A stretch of 64,000 nucleotides of DNA, from contig OY760867.2 of assembly GCA_963664035.2 (NCBI GenBank), forward strand, positions 3,452,649-3,516,648. The letters run 5' to 3'. This stretch comes from G958296245 sp963664035 (lineage in GTDB: Bacteria > Chloroflexota > Dehalococcoidia > Lucifugimonadales > G958296245). Below, in pieces: positions 25,615 to 34,531 of this stretch. The notes under the pieces are model-generated. The model was not told where the DNA came from. It did no database searches and saw only the letters and a list, made by a program, of their open reading frames with translations. Position 1 is the first letter of the stretch. Each line of letters begins with the position of its first letter. A program made the position numbers and the translations under genes.

Positions 25615-28074
25615 TCACATCCTGACGCGCGCGCCCCTGGGGTCGTACGGCGGGCGCGCGTGCGGCGTCGCCGGCGCCCGCTCGGCCAACACCTCTATCT
25701 CGTAGCTCCCGGAGAGTACGTAGTCCGACGTCACGGCGGCCCCCCCGGGGTGGTGTATCTCGCCGATGCCCACCGAGCGGCCCAGCGTGTAGCCGAACCC
25801 TCCGGAGGTCGTGCGCCCCACCAGCGCGCCGTCCCGGTAGATCGGGTCCTCGCCCAGCAGGATCGGCTCCGGGTCGTCCAGCGTGAAGACCGCCAGCCGC
25901 CTGCTCACGCCCTCCTCGCGCTGGCGCAGCAGCGCCTCCCTGCCGATGAAGTCCGCGCCCTTCCCGAAGGCGACCGCGAACCCGAGGCCGGCCTCCACGG
26001 GCGTGTCCTGGTCGGTAACGTCGGGCCCCCAGGCGCGGTAGCCGCGCTCCAGCCTGAGCGACTCCATGGCGTGGAAGCCGGCGTGGGCGAGCCCAAGCTC
26101 CCCTCCGGCCTCCGCGATGGCGTCGTACACGCCCAGCGCGAACTCCGTCGGCACGTACAGCTCCCAGCCCAGCTCGCCGACGTAGGTTATGCGCGTGGCC
26201 CGCACGGGCGCGTATCCGATCTCGATCTCGCGCGACGACATGAAGGGAAACGCCGCGTCGGACACGTCCGCGTCCGTGACGCGCGACAGCAGATCCCTGG
26301 ACGACGGCCCCATGACGCCCAGCACCGCGTAAGCGGAGGTCACGTCCGTCAGGACGGCATGGGCGTCTTCGGGCGTGTTCCGCGTTATCCAGTGGGAGTC
26401 GCGCGCGGCGGAGCCCCCGGACGTGACGATGAGGAAGCGGTCCTCCGCCAACCGGGTGACCGTCAGGTCGCTCTCCATGCCGCCCCGCTCGTTGAGCATG
26501 GCCGTGTAGACGACGCGCCCAACCGGCACGGCCACGTCGTTGCCGCACAGCCGCTGGAGCACGGCCTCGGCGTCGCGCCCCTGCACCAGGAACTTGGCGA
26601 ACGACGTCTGGTCGAACAGCCCGACCCGCTCGCGCACCGCCCTGTGCTCCTCCCCGGTGTGGGCAAACCAGCCCGGCCGCCGGAAGGAGTAGACGTGCTC
26701 CGGCTCCACCCCCTCCGGGGCGAACCACTCCGGCCGCTCCCAGCCGGCGCTCACCCCGAAGCAGGCCCCGCGCCGGGCGAGCCGGTCGTGCAGCGGCGAC
26801 CGCCGCACCTGGCGCGCCGTCTCCGGCTGGAGGTGCGGCCAGTGCATCCCATAGATCAGCCCCACCGCCTCCACCGTACGGTCGTGCAGGAACCGCGAGC
26901 CGTTGTTGAACCGGTGGAAGCGCCGTACGTCCACCTCGGCAAGGTCCATGGTCGGGTGGCCCTCCACCATCCACTCGGCCACCGCCCTGCCCACCCCGGC
27001 GGCGCCAGCGATGCCGGTGGAGTTCAGCCCCGCCGCGACCCAGAAGTTGCGCACCTCCGGGCACTCGCCCATCAGGTACCTGTTGTCGGGCGTGAAGCTC
27101 TCCGCGCTCACGACGAACCGGTCGATGCCGGCCTCCTCCATGGCGGGCACGCGGTGTATGGCGTGCTCCCAGAAGACCTTGAAATGGTCCCAGTCCGGGT
27201 CGAGCGTCCCGAAGTGGTAGTCCTGCGGTATCCCGTCCATCCCCCAGGGCTTTGCCACCGACTCGAACCCGCCCATCAGGATAGCGCCCTCCTCCTCCTT
27301 GTCGCGGCGGAAGTATATCTGGCTGTCGGGGTCCCTCAGCGAAGCTATGTCATACGGGATGCCCATCGGCTTGGTGATCAGGTACATGTGCTCGGCGGCC
27401 TGCAACGGCACGCTGACGCCGCAGAGGGCGCCTATCTCGCGCGCCCACATGCCGCCGCAGTTGACGACCATCTCGCACTCGATGTCGCCCCGGTCGGTCC
27501 TGACCCCGGCGACCGCGCCGCCGCGCGTGTCCACGCCCGTCACCCTGACGCCCTCGACGATCGTCGCCCCGCCCTGCCTGGCACCCTCCGCGACCGCGAG
27601 CGCCGTTTGGTCGGGCAGCGTCTGGCCGTCCCCGGGGATGAATAGGGCGCTCTCCAGGTCGGAGGTGTTCAGCAGCGGCCACTTCTCCTCCGCCTCCCGC
27701 AGGCTGATCTCCTCCATCTCGATGCCGAAGGCCCGGCTCATCGACATGATGCGCTTGAGCTCGTCCGCCCTGCCCTTCGTGCCCGCCAAGGCGATGCTGC
27801 CCGTCTGCCTGAATCCGGTGGGGACCCCGGTCTCGTCCTCGAGCGCGCCGTATAGCTCGATGCCGTACTTGGCGATCTCTATCAGCGTCTTGGTGGTCCT
27901 GAACTGCGTCACCAGGCCGGCCGCGTGCCACGTGCTGCCGCTCGTGACCTCGTACCGCTCCAGCAGCGCCACGTCCTTCCAGCCCAGCTTTGCCAGGTGG
28001 TAGGCGACGCTGCACCCCACTATGCCGCCCCCGATGATTACGACGCGCGCCCTGTCCGGCAGCTTGTCCGCCAT
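25615..28074 (-). CDS. FAD-dependent dehydrogenase with GcvT domains (dimethylglycine/sarcosine dehydrogenase-like)
   Basis: This 819-residue protein has an N-terminal DAO-type FAD domain (VVIIGGGIVGCSVAYHLAKLG, residues 11-31) and a C-terminal aminomethyltransferase (GcvT) half from about residue 430. H50 in TSGSTWHAAGL sits where related dehydrogenases bind FAD covalently. Relatives demethylate N-methylated glycines or betaine-derived substrates, passing the methyl to tetrahydrofolate. Start ATG 28074 has GAGGTAGGGACA upstream; longer in-frame starts are unlikely. It is divergent from the EVE-domain gene. Confidence 0.9.
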   Translation of the reverse strand: MADKLPDRARVVIIGGGIVGCSVAYHLAKLGWKDVALLERYEVTSGSTWHAAGLVTQFRTTKTLIEIAKYGIELYGALEDETGVPTGFRQTGSIALAGTKGRADELKRIMSMSRAFGIEMEEISLREAEEKWPLLNTSDLESALFIPGDGQTLPDQTALAVAEGARQGGATIVEGVRVTGVDTRGGAVAGVRTDRGDIECEMVVNCGGMWAREIGALCGVSVPLQAAEHMYLITKPMGIPYDIASLRDPDSQIYFRRDKEEEGAILMGGFESVAKPWGMDGIPQDYHFGTLDPDWDHFKVFWEHAIHRVPAMEEAGIDRFVVSAESFTPDNRYLMGECPEVRNFWVAAGLNSTGIAGAAGVGRAVAEWMVEGHPTMDLAEVDVRRFHRFNNGSRFLHDRTVEAVGLIYGMHWPHLQPETARQVRRSPLHDRLARRGACFGVSAGWERPEWFAPEGVEPEHVYSFRRPGWFAHTGEEHRAVRERVGLFDQTSFAKFLVQGRDAEAVLQRLCGNDVAVPVGRVVYTAMLNERGGMESDLTVTRLAEDRFLIVTSGGSAARDSHWITRNTPEDAHAVLTDVTSAYAVLGVMGPSSRDLLSRVTDADVSDAAFPFMSSREIEIGYAPVRATRITYVGELGWELYVPTEFALGVYDAIAEAGGELGLAHAGFHAMESLRLERGYRAWGPDVTDQDTPVEAGLGFAVAFGKGADFIGREALLRQREEGVSRRLAVFTLDDPEPILLGEDPIYRDGALVGRTTSGGFGYTLGRSVGIGEIHHPGGAAVTSDYVLSGSYEIEVLAERAPATPHARPPYDPRGARVRM

Positions 28075-28153
28075 TGTCCCTACCTCATGCCGTGGTGTAT
28101 GGAGCCCTGACATGATACATTGCTCCGACAGCGATGCAATCGGGAGGCAGGCC

Positions 28154-28624
28154 ATGACTGGGCAACGGTACTGGCTCTTCAAGTCGGAGCCGAGCAGCTA
28201 CTCGTTCTCGGACCTGATGGCGGAAGAAGACCAAACGGCCGAGTGGGACGGCGTGCGCAACTACCAGGCGCGCAACTTCCTACGCGACGAGGTGAAGGTC
28301 GGAGACCGCGTGCTCTTCTACCATTCGAACGTCAAGCCGCCCGCGGTCGTCGGCACAGCGGTAGTGGTGCGAGATGGATACCCGGACGACACGGCCTGGG
28401 ACCCCGACTCCGACCACCCCGACCCCAAGAGCACGCCCGAGAAGCCGATCTGGTTCATGGTGGACATCAAGGGCGAGGCGGCGCTCGAAAAAGAGGTCAC
28501 GCTGCCGAAGATCAGGGCCACCCCGGCGCTCCAGGAGATGTCGCTATTCAGGCGGCCCAGGATCTCCATCCACCCCGTAACCAAGGCCGAGTGGGACCTG
28601 GTCCTGGAGATGGGCCGGGCCTAA
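28154..28624 (+). CDS. EVE-domain protein
   Basis: This 156-residue protein is a single EVE domain, with RYWLFKSEPSSYSFSDL at the N-terminus, WDGVRNYQARNFLRDEVKVG and RVLFYHSN. EVE domains, related to the YTH fold, bind modified bases in nucleic acid. The closest eukaryotic counterpart is thymocyte nuclear protein 1. ATG 28154 has GGGAGGCAGGCC upstream. It may recognise marks such as those made by the DNA methyltransferase at 8146, but the two genes are 19 kb apart. Confidence 0.9.
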   Translation: MTGQRYWLFKSEPSSYSFSDLMAEEDQTAEWDGVRNYQARNFLRDEVKVGDRVLFYHSNVKPPAVVGTAVVVRDGYPDDTAWDPDSDHPDPKSTPEKPIWFMVDIKGEAALEKEVTLPKIRATPALQEMSLFRRPRISIHPVTKAEWDLVLEMGRA

Positions 28625-28640
28625 CGGCAAGGAGCGAGCT

Positions 28641-29075
28641 ATGCCAGAGTACATACCGTCAACCGCGGACTGGGTGCGCGAGCAGGTGGAGCTCTACGAG
28701 GGCAGCGACGGCACGCGGGGCACGACCCTGCGCGACACGGGGCTGCCCGTCATCATCGTGACGAACCTGGGCAACCGCACCGGAGCGATACGCAAGACGC
28801 CGCTCATGCGGGTCAAGGACGGGGACGACTACGTGCTCGTGGGATCGAAGGGCGGCGCGCCGAAGAACCCGGTCTGGGTCTACAACCTCCGGGCGAACGC
28901 CGACGTCGAGATCCGGGACGAGACCGAGGTGTACAAGATGCGGGTCCGCGAGGTCGAGGACGAGGAGGAGCGCGCACGGCTCTGGAAGCTGGCGGTAGCG
29001 GCGTACCCGCCCTACGACGAGTACCAAGAGCGCACGAGCCGTAGGATTCCGGTGTTCGTCGCCGAGCCGGCGTAG
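28641..29075 (+). CDS. Deazaflavin (F420)-type nitroreductase/quinone reductase family protein
   Basis: This 144-residue split-barrel protein matches the Ddn-like family: VTNLGNRTGAIRKTPLMRVKDG, YVLVGSKGGAPKNPVWVYNL and RIPVFVAEPA. Members use F420H2 or related cofactors to reduce nitroaromatics or quinones. It begins 16 bases after the EVE gene with GGCAAGGAGCGAGCT upstream, so they probably share a transcript. Cofactor biosynthesis genes are not in the window. Confidence 0.87.
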   Translation: MPEYIPSTADWVREQVELYEGSDGTRGTTLRDTGLPVIIVTNLGNRTGAIRKTPLMRVKDGDDYVLVGSKGGAPKNPVWVYNLRANADVEIRDETEVYKMRVREVEDEEERARLWKLAVAAYPPYDEYQERTSRRIPVFVAEPA

Positions 29076-29241
29076 CGTCCTCGCCGGCTGGCGAACGGGA
29101 CCGCCATGGACGGCGGTGCATGTTCTAGGTTTGTTCTGCCGTAGCTATGACCTAGCTATGGACTTGACTTGATGCCCGGCGTAGACTTACCATTCCTGCA
29201 TATACTATACTGTCCCATTGCATATCAGGAGGCCCGAGCAA

Positions 29242-29652
29242 ATGATAGACGAGCTTCTCGAGAAGAGGGTTTCTATTTGGTCTGTACCCAGGGTCGCACA
29301 ACCAATCTTTTATCTTGCTTTTTCATTCCAAATCCTTATTGGATATTTGCTTATACGACAAGAAGGAACGGTGGGTTTAGTGGCTATATGGACAGCGATG
29401 GGGCCAATAGTCATTTTTTCGGCAACATTTGCACTCATCGCAGGCGAGACAGGAGGTATTCTAATGGTCTTAGCTGCTGAGATATATAGATGGCGCAAAA
29501 GGCACCTGCAATCAAAAGTAGAAGAAGCGGCCCAGAAAGCTCAGAAGGACGTAACTCACGAGGTGATCCGCGAAATAAGGGAATCCACACGGGACAACCC
29601 CGAGAAGCTGGATGAGGTTCTCAAGCGGATAGACGAGCGGGTGAACAACTAA
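29242..29652 (+). CDS. Small membrane protein with C-terminal coiled coil, unknown family
   Basis: This 136-residue protein has two or three hydrophobic segments (about residues 20-38, 46-64 and 66-82) and a charged helical C-terminus (RKRHLQSKVEEAAQKAQKDV onward). I do not recognise it. An ideal ribosome binding site (AGGAGG, nine bases before ATG 29242) supports it as real. Base composition is visibly lower in GC than its neighbours, which hints at recent acquisition. Confidence 0.65.
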   Translation: MIDELLEKRVSIWSVPRVAQPIFYLAFSFQILIGYLLIRQEGTVGLVAIWTAMGPIVIFSATFALIAGETGGILMVLAAEIYRWRKRHLQSKVEEAAQKAQKDVTHEVIREIRESTRDNPEKLDEVLKRIDERVNN

Positions 29653-29743
29653 TACCAATGCCGTCATGTGCCCGGTGGCCGTGTAGGGCTGCTAGGCGCG
29701 CTTTCCCCGTTTGGGCCTGTTGGCATGAGGGCAATCCGTTGAC

Positions 29744-30040
29744 GTGAAAATCTGGCTAGAACGCCAAACTGATGCACTACCCATGGACGGCAGTAATAAC
29801 GGGAAGCCGCTCCAGGACGCGGTCCGGGAGACCGTCGAGGGCAACTCCCCCCGCGTCCAGGACTGGATGGCGGACCGGCCCGGCGCCTGGGGCTTCCTGG
29901 CCGGCAAGGCGGTCATCGCGTACCGACAGCGCCTGGGCAGAAGCCCGACTGACCCGGAGCGCCGGCGGGTCTGGCGCCTGCTCTGGGAGACCCTATCGGC
30001 GCTGAAGCGCCGGCGGCGGCCCGGCGAAGCTCGAAATTAG
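29744..30040 (+). CDS. Conserved-looking small hypothetical protein
   Basis: This 98-residue reading frame has a composition suited to a soluble helical protein, with DWMADRPGAWGFLAGKAVIA and a basic C-terminus (LKRRRRPGEARN). I do not recognise the family. Start GTG 29744 or ATG 29783 are both possible, and neither has a strong ribosome binding site. It overlaps the convergent amidohydrolase gene by four bases. Confidence 0.5.
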   Translation: MKIWLERQTDALPMDGSNNGKPLQDAVRETVEGNSPRVQDWMADRPGAWGFLAGKAVIAYRQRLGRSPTDPERRRVWRLLWETLSALKRRRRPGEARN

Positions 30041-30891
30041 GGGGCGGAGCGGTCTACCCACTTGTACGCGGCCTTGGCGTTCCGCCACAGCAGCTTCTCC
30101 GCCGCCTCGTTCCCCTTCTCCCTGAAGTACGCGGACGTTATGGCAAGCTCCTGGGAGTAGGGGCCGATCTGCTCGACGTTGGGCCAGTTGCTGCCGTACA
30201 TGAGCCTGTCCTCGCCGAACGCGTCCCATAGCACGTCGAGGGTCGGCCTGTAGAAGTCCACGTCTTCGGGAGCGGGCAGCACGGCGCTGTGCTGGAGCAC
30301 GGCGGACACCTTGCAGAAGACGTTGGGGCGCCGCGCCATCCGCCGCATTACGTCGGCCCACTCGGGGTTCGCCGCTACGCCGTCTATGGGCCGGCCCGCG
30401 CCTATGTGGTTGATGACGATCCTGAGCTGGGGTACGGCGTCCGCCAGGTGGAAGAGGTGCTCCAGGTCGTCGTAGCCCAGGTGGATGTCGAGCTCCATGT
30501 CCTTCTCCACGAGCGCCTCCGCGGCCCTGAGCACGGGCCGGGTGGAGAAGTCCGCCCTGCCGAGGGATCGGGGCCGTATGCCTCGAAAGAGAGGGTTGGC
30601 GGCGAAGCGGTCCAGGCGGTCCTCGAAGGAGTCGTCGCGCATGTCGAGATTGCCGGAGAAGCCTACGATCAGCGGCTCGTCCACGGCTAGGTCCAGCACC
30701 CACTGGTTGTCCTCGACCCAGTGGCTCGCCTCCACGACCACCACGCCGGTGACGCCGAGGTGCGCTGTGATGGCCTTGAAGTGATGGGGCAGCACGGTGC
30801 GGTAGAGGCGGGACGCCGCCCGTGGGTCCGGGTACGGAGCGCCCTGCGGCCTCGTCGGGTCTATGAAGTGGACGTGCGTGTCGATGATCAT
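30037..30891 (-). CDS. Amidohydrolase-family (amidohydrolase 2) TIM-barrel protein
   Basis: This 284-residue protein has the HxH metal motif near the N-terminus (DTHVHFIDP, H6 and H8), a later NHIGAG histidine and DRLMYGSNWP, as in amidohydrolase-2 proteins such as sugar lactonases and decarboxylase-like hydrolases. The substrate is unassigned. It ends the operon begun by the dipeptidase gene, 22 bases downstream of it. Confidence 0.87.
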   Translation of the reverse strand: MIIDTHVHFIDPTRPQGAPYPDPRAASRLYRTVLPHHFKAITAHLGVTGVVVVEASHWVEDNQWVLDLAVDEPLIVGFSGNLDMRDDSFEDRLDRFAANPLFRGIRPRSLGRADFSTRPVLRAAEALVEKDMELDIHLGYDDLEHLFHLADAVPQLRIVINHIGAGRPIDGVAANPEWADVMRRMARRPNVFCKVSAVLQHSAVLPAPEDVDFYRPTLDVLWDAFGEDRLMYGSNWPNVEQIGPYSQELAITSAYFREKGNEAAEKLLWRNAKAAYKWVDRSAP

Positions 30892-30913
30892 GGGCTCACC
30901 TCGCTCTTGCGGG

Positions 30914-31975
30914 CTACTCGCCGATTACGGTTTCCATGAGGCGCAGGACGTTTTCGCCGAGGACTTTGCGGATGTCGTCGTCGTGGTAGCCCCTGCGGAC
31001 CATCTCGTCGGTGATCCGGGGGAGGCGCGAGCAGTCCTCCATTCCCTCGACGGTGGCCAGGAGGACGCCGAAGTCGGAGCCGATGCCCACGTGGTCTATG
31101 CCGGCCACTTCTATCATGTGGTCCAGATGGTCGACGATGTTGGTGTAGGGAGGAAGGAGAAGCTCGCCCGACACCTGGTTGAAGACCGCCAACCCCTCGC
31201 GGCCCGTAACTCCCAGCTCCTCGAGCTGGAGCCTGAACCTGTCCGATACGAACTGGGGGACGAACGTGACGCAGGCCACGCCGCCGTTCGCGGCGATGGC
31301 CCTGAGCTGGTCGTCGTCCAGGTTGCGGGGGTGCGGGCAGATGGCGGCGCAGCAGGAATGGGACGCCATGACGGGCTTCGAGGCGGTCTCCAGCGCGTCC
31401 CAGAATGTCTTGACAGAGGCGTGGGACACGTCGACGATCACGCCGAGGCGGTCCATCTCCCGGACGACCGCCCTGCCAAGGTCGTTCAGCCCGCCGTGGC
31501 GGGCTTCGTCGAGGCCATCGGCCCAGTTGTTGGTGTTGTTCCACGTCAGCGTCATGTAGCGCACGCCCAACCGGTGGTACGCGCGGAGCACGGCCAGGTC
31601 GTCGTCGATGGAGTGGCCGCCCTCGACGCACAGGATGGCCGCCAGCTTGCCGGCCGCCTTGATGCGGCGCACGTCGGAGGCGGTGAGGGCCAGCTCGATC
31701 TCGTCCGGGCGGGCCGCGCAGGTACGGTGCATCGCGTCGATGAAGTCGAGGGTCCGTCGGACGTACGCCTCGGGGCCGAACCTCGCCGGATCGACCCACG
31801 CCGCCATGAACTGGGCGCTGACGCCGCCGGCCCGCATCCTGGGCAGCGTCAACTGCCGGTGCGCCAGGTCGTCGCCCAGGTCCTCGCCCTCGTCGAGGGC
31901 CCACGCCAAGTTATCCGCGTGCGTATCGACGACGATGGACGAGAAGTGCAGGTCCCGTGCCCTCTCGCTCACCAT
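30914..31975 (-). CDS. Membrane dipeptidase, peptidase family M19
   Basis: This 353-residue protein carries the M19 zinc-site pattern: H19 and D21 in DTHADN, E118 in CVEGGHS, VSHAS and SHSCCAAICPHPRNLDD, and GIGSDF near the C-terminus. It cleaves dipeptides, often with a D-residue at the second position. No signal peptide is present, so it should be cytoplasmic. ATG 31975 is preceded by GGGAGGGCGTCC, which excludes the longer frame. Confidence 0.92.
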   Translation of the reverse strand: MVSERARDLHFSSIVVDTHADNLAWALDEGEDLGDDLAHRQLTLPRMRAGGVSAQFMAAWVDPARFGPEAYVRRTLDFIDAMHRTCAARPDEIELALTASDVRRIKAAGKLAAILCVEGGHSIDDDLAVLRAYHRLGVRYMTLTWNNTNNWADGLDEARHGGLNDLGRAVVREMDRLGVIVDVSHASVKTFWDALETASKPVMASHSCCAAICPHPRNLDDDQLRAIAANGGVACVTFVPQFVSDRFRLQLEELGVTGREGLAVFNQVSGELLLPPYTNIVDHLDHMIEVAGIDHVGIGSDFGVLLATVEGMEDCSRLPRITDEMVRRGYHDDDIRKVLGENVLRLMETVIGE

Positions 31976-32124
31976 GGACGCCCTCCCGCCAGGACCAATG
32001 TTGGGTCGCCATGATACCACGCCAAGCTTCCAGCTATGACGGCGGGAAGGCGGCATTAGGCTCACCACGCATTGTCATTGGTGGTACGAAATAATAGGGG
32101 CTTCCTACGTCTTGTCTGCCAGAT

Positions 32125-32379
32125 CTAGGCAGACTTCCGACGCTTCTTATGCCGTTTTACTGGTTCAACTGGGCGAGAGTCCGCCCCAATCTCAATAGCG
32201 TTGTCGACACGTATGCTCAGGGTGGGCAACGAAACGGCGTTAGCTGGAACAGCGGATGCCTGTCGGACATGCCCTGGTGCGACAGTGTAAAGAGTGCCAC
32301 CGTCGAGGCTCATCAATGCGTCAGCTGTGCCGCCAAGTCTGACAATAGGAGGTAGGTTCGTTCCCGAAAACGCGCTCAT
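32125..32379 (-). CDS. Small basic-tailed protein partnered with the SDH-type protease
   Basis: This 84-residue protein is not one I recognise. It has a hydrophilic N-terminus, PTLSIRVDNAIEIG in the middle and a strongly basic end (VKRHKKRRKSA). The ATG at 32379 has an excellent ribosome binding site (GGAGGACAGCCC). An earlier ATG at 32418 would overlap the protease gene. It lies 23 bases downstream of the protease stop on the same strand, so the two are probably one unit. GC is lower than flanking genes. Confidence 0.6.
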   Translation of the reverse strand: MSAFSGTNLPPIVRLGGTADALMSLDGGTLYTVAPGHVRQASAVPANAVSLPTLSIRVDNAIEIGADSRPVEPVKRHKKRRKSA

Positions 32380-32402
32380 GGGCTGTCCTCCCTCTAGGCC
32401 AA

Positions 32403-33389
32403 TTAGACCTCTCGCCATGACCCTTCATCCACCGGAGTGATCTGTAACTCGGCTCTACCTTTACTACCTTTGCCTGTGACTCGTCTAATCTGATATATAC
32501 TGGTGAACTCGTGCTTGAAGCCGCTTGATTGAAGTATAGCGCGCATGGCAGGTCTAGGCTGAGCCTCTTGCGCCTCAACCTCCCAATTCCAGGGCGAACC
32601 AAGACGCATTTCTGTGGCTACGTCTTCGTAAATTTTCCACATCAATTCAGCTTCTGCATCGTTCGCGTCGACGACGGGCATTCCTATTTCCTTAGCCTCA
32701 CGCCTGCTGATTATATAGTCGTGCGACAGCAGTTCGCGTGTCAACTGTCGGACGATGCGTTCGTTGGCGACAGCATCTGAAGTATGAAGAGCAAGCAGTT
32801 TGTTGGCTAGCATTCCGATTTGTTCTCGCGCTCGATAAACAGCACCGAGCGCGAGCGGGCTGATTCTCTGGGCGAGATGACCAACAATCGATGCTAGATG
32901 AACCTCATCCTTCAAGCCGGCTTCTTTCCGGGCGAGCTCAAAGTAGTTAGCCACGTCTTCAACACTGACCGGTATGAACTTGGCGATACCGTCCTGTTCA
33001 ATCTTCGGTCCGTGGGGCGTGGTAATGCTCGGGTCTATTGGACTGAGTTGGGCGAATGGCCCCGCCACGATGTTATTGGCGGAGAGTGCCATTAGAGTCG
33101 CGCAACTGTGCGCCCTGAATGGAACCAAGACGTTTACTTCTCCAGCAAATTCACGTAGAGAGTTGGCCATAGCAAATCCGCTGAGAGTATCACCACCGCG
33201 ACTATAGATTAGTAGGTCAAGTCGCTCAACTCTGCCGATGCGAGTCAAGTGTTGCGCCAAGATTGGGAGGGCGTCTCCACCAATTTGAACCTCTTGACCT
33301 TTACGGTCTCCCGTGCAATAGCAGATCACGCGAGACATCCGTTGTGTCTCAAGGGCCTGGATAAGTTCATCTCTGGTCGTCATAGCCAT
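32403..33389 (-). CDS. Serine dehydrogenase proteinase-family (SDH, ClpP-like) protease
   Basis: This 328-residue protein has the ClpP/crotonase-like protease core: LDLLIYSRGGDTLSGFAMA (oxyanion loop), then VPFRAHSCATLMALSANNIV with the probable nucleophile Ser in AHSCATL, and GPFAQLSPIDPSI with the following Asp/His region. The family is often annotated serine dehydrogenase proteinase (pfam SDH_sah). Start ATG 33389 has no strong ribosome binding site; a longer frame begins at 33458. GC is roughly 50%, well below the neighbours. Confidence 0.8.
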   Translation of the reverse strand: MAMTTRDELIQALETQRMSRVICYCTGDRKGQEVQIGGDALPILAQHLTRIGRVERLDLLIYSRGGDTLSGFAMANSLREFAGEVNVLVPFRAHSCATLMALSANNIVAGPFAQLSPIDPSITTPHGPKIEQDGIAKFIPVSVEDVANYFELARKEAGLKDEVHLASIVGHLAQRISPLALGAVYRAREQIGMLANKLLALHTSDAVANERIVRQLTRELLSHDYIISRREAKEIGMPVVDANDAEAELMWKIYEDVATEMRLGSPWNWEVEAQEAQPRPAMRAILQSSGFKHEFTSIYQIRRVTGKGSKGRAELQITPVDEGSWREV

Positions 33390-33664
33390 ATGCGTTCTAG
33401 GATACCTCAGAATCAAGATACCTGTATGTATGGTAGTCATCGGCTGCCAAACAGTCAAGCTGGGCCGCCGGACTCTGGACGTACCATATGTCTGGTCTTC
33501 ACGGCAGCGGAGGCTTACCCCTTAGGTGGGTTCCACGGGCCGTGCAACGTAGGTAGTTGGAAGCTTCATCCGTCCTCGAGACCTGCACCCATATACTGAG
33601 AGCGCCGGAGTGCGAGGGAGTAGTGTCCCCCCTGCCGGAAGTCTGAGAAGTTCCCCGCAGTCTC

Positions 33665-34531
33665 CTAGACCGCGTAGGACTGCATCATCTGATCGACGGT
33701 CTTGGGCTTCGCGTTGTGGCCCATCTCCTCGATGCGCGTCTCGAACGGCGTACGCTCCGAGTCGCGGAACAGCACTCCAAGCGGCACCCCGCCGCTGTTG
33801 GCGACCCCGAAGGCTGCGTCCAAGTCCTCCGGGTCGTGGTCGTCGGGTATGTCCCAGGCGAGCGGCGCGATCCCCTTGCGCTTGTTGCCCTTGAGCTGCT
33901 CGTAGGTGTTGTGGTACGTCGTGCAGGGCGACTGCACGTGTACCACGGCGAACCCAGGGTGCTCCATCGCGTCGTAGATCAGGTCCGACAGGTCCTTGAT
34001 CTTGCTCGACATCGCCGAGGCGACGTAGGAGACGCCCGCCGTAAGGTACAGCCTCAGCGCGTCCAGCCCCTCCTCGGGCTTGCCGTAGGGCGTCGAGCTC
34101 GTCACCATGCCGTACTCTGCGGTCGGCGAGCTCTGGCCCTTCGTCAGCCCGTACACGGCGTTGTCCATGATGACGCACGCGACGTTCAGGTTCCGCTGCG
34201 CCTGCGGGGAGATGTGCTCCATCCCGATGCTCAGGAAGTCGCCGTCGCCCGCCACCACGACCACGTTCAGGTCCGGCCGCCCCATCTTGATGCCCATCGA
34301 GACGGGCAGGGTGCGACCGTGCAGGCCGTGGATGCCGTAGGGCTGCGGCCCTTCCAGCAGGTGGACCATGTTGCCGGAGCAGCCGATACCGGCCACAACG
34401 ACCGTGTTCTCGATTGGTATCTCCGTCTCGATCATCCGCCTCTCGACGGCCTGCTCCAGCGCGCGCCGGACGCCGAAGTCGCCGCACCCGGGGCACCATT
34501 TGAAGTCGTATTCAGGGTTCTTCTCGCTCAT
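33665..34531 (-). CDS. korB: 2-oxoacid:ferredoxin oxidoreductase, beta subunit
   Basis: This 288-residue thiamine diphosphate subunit has the cluster-binding cysteines C13 and C16 (WCPGCGDFG) and C51 (GIGCSG), plus the TPP motif VAGDGDFLSIG with downstream DNAVYGLTKGQSSPT. It couples oxidative decarboxylation of a 2-oxoacid, most likely 2-oxoglutarate, to ferredoxin reduction. Its start overlaps the korA stop by four bases (ATGA), so the subunits are translationally coupled. Confidence 0.93.
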   Translation of the reverse strand: MSEKNPEYDFKWCPGCGDFGVRRALEQAVERRMIETEIPIENTVVVAGIGCSGNMVHLLEGPQPYGIHGLHGRTLPVSMGIKMGRPDLNVVVVAGDGDFLSIGMEHISPQAQRNLNVACVIMDNAVYGLTKGQSSPTAEYGMVTSSTPYGKPEEGLDALRLYLTAGVSYVASAMSSKIKDLSDLIYDAMEHPGFAVVHVQSPCTTYHNTYEQLKGNKRKGIAPLAWDIPDDHDPEDLDAAFGVANSGGVPLGVLFRDSERTPFETRIEEMGHNAKPKTVDQMMQSYAV

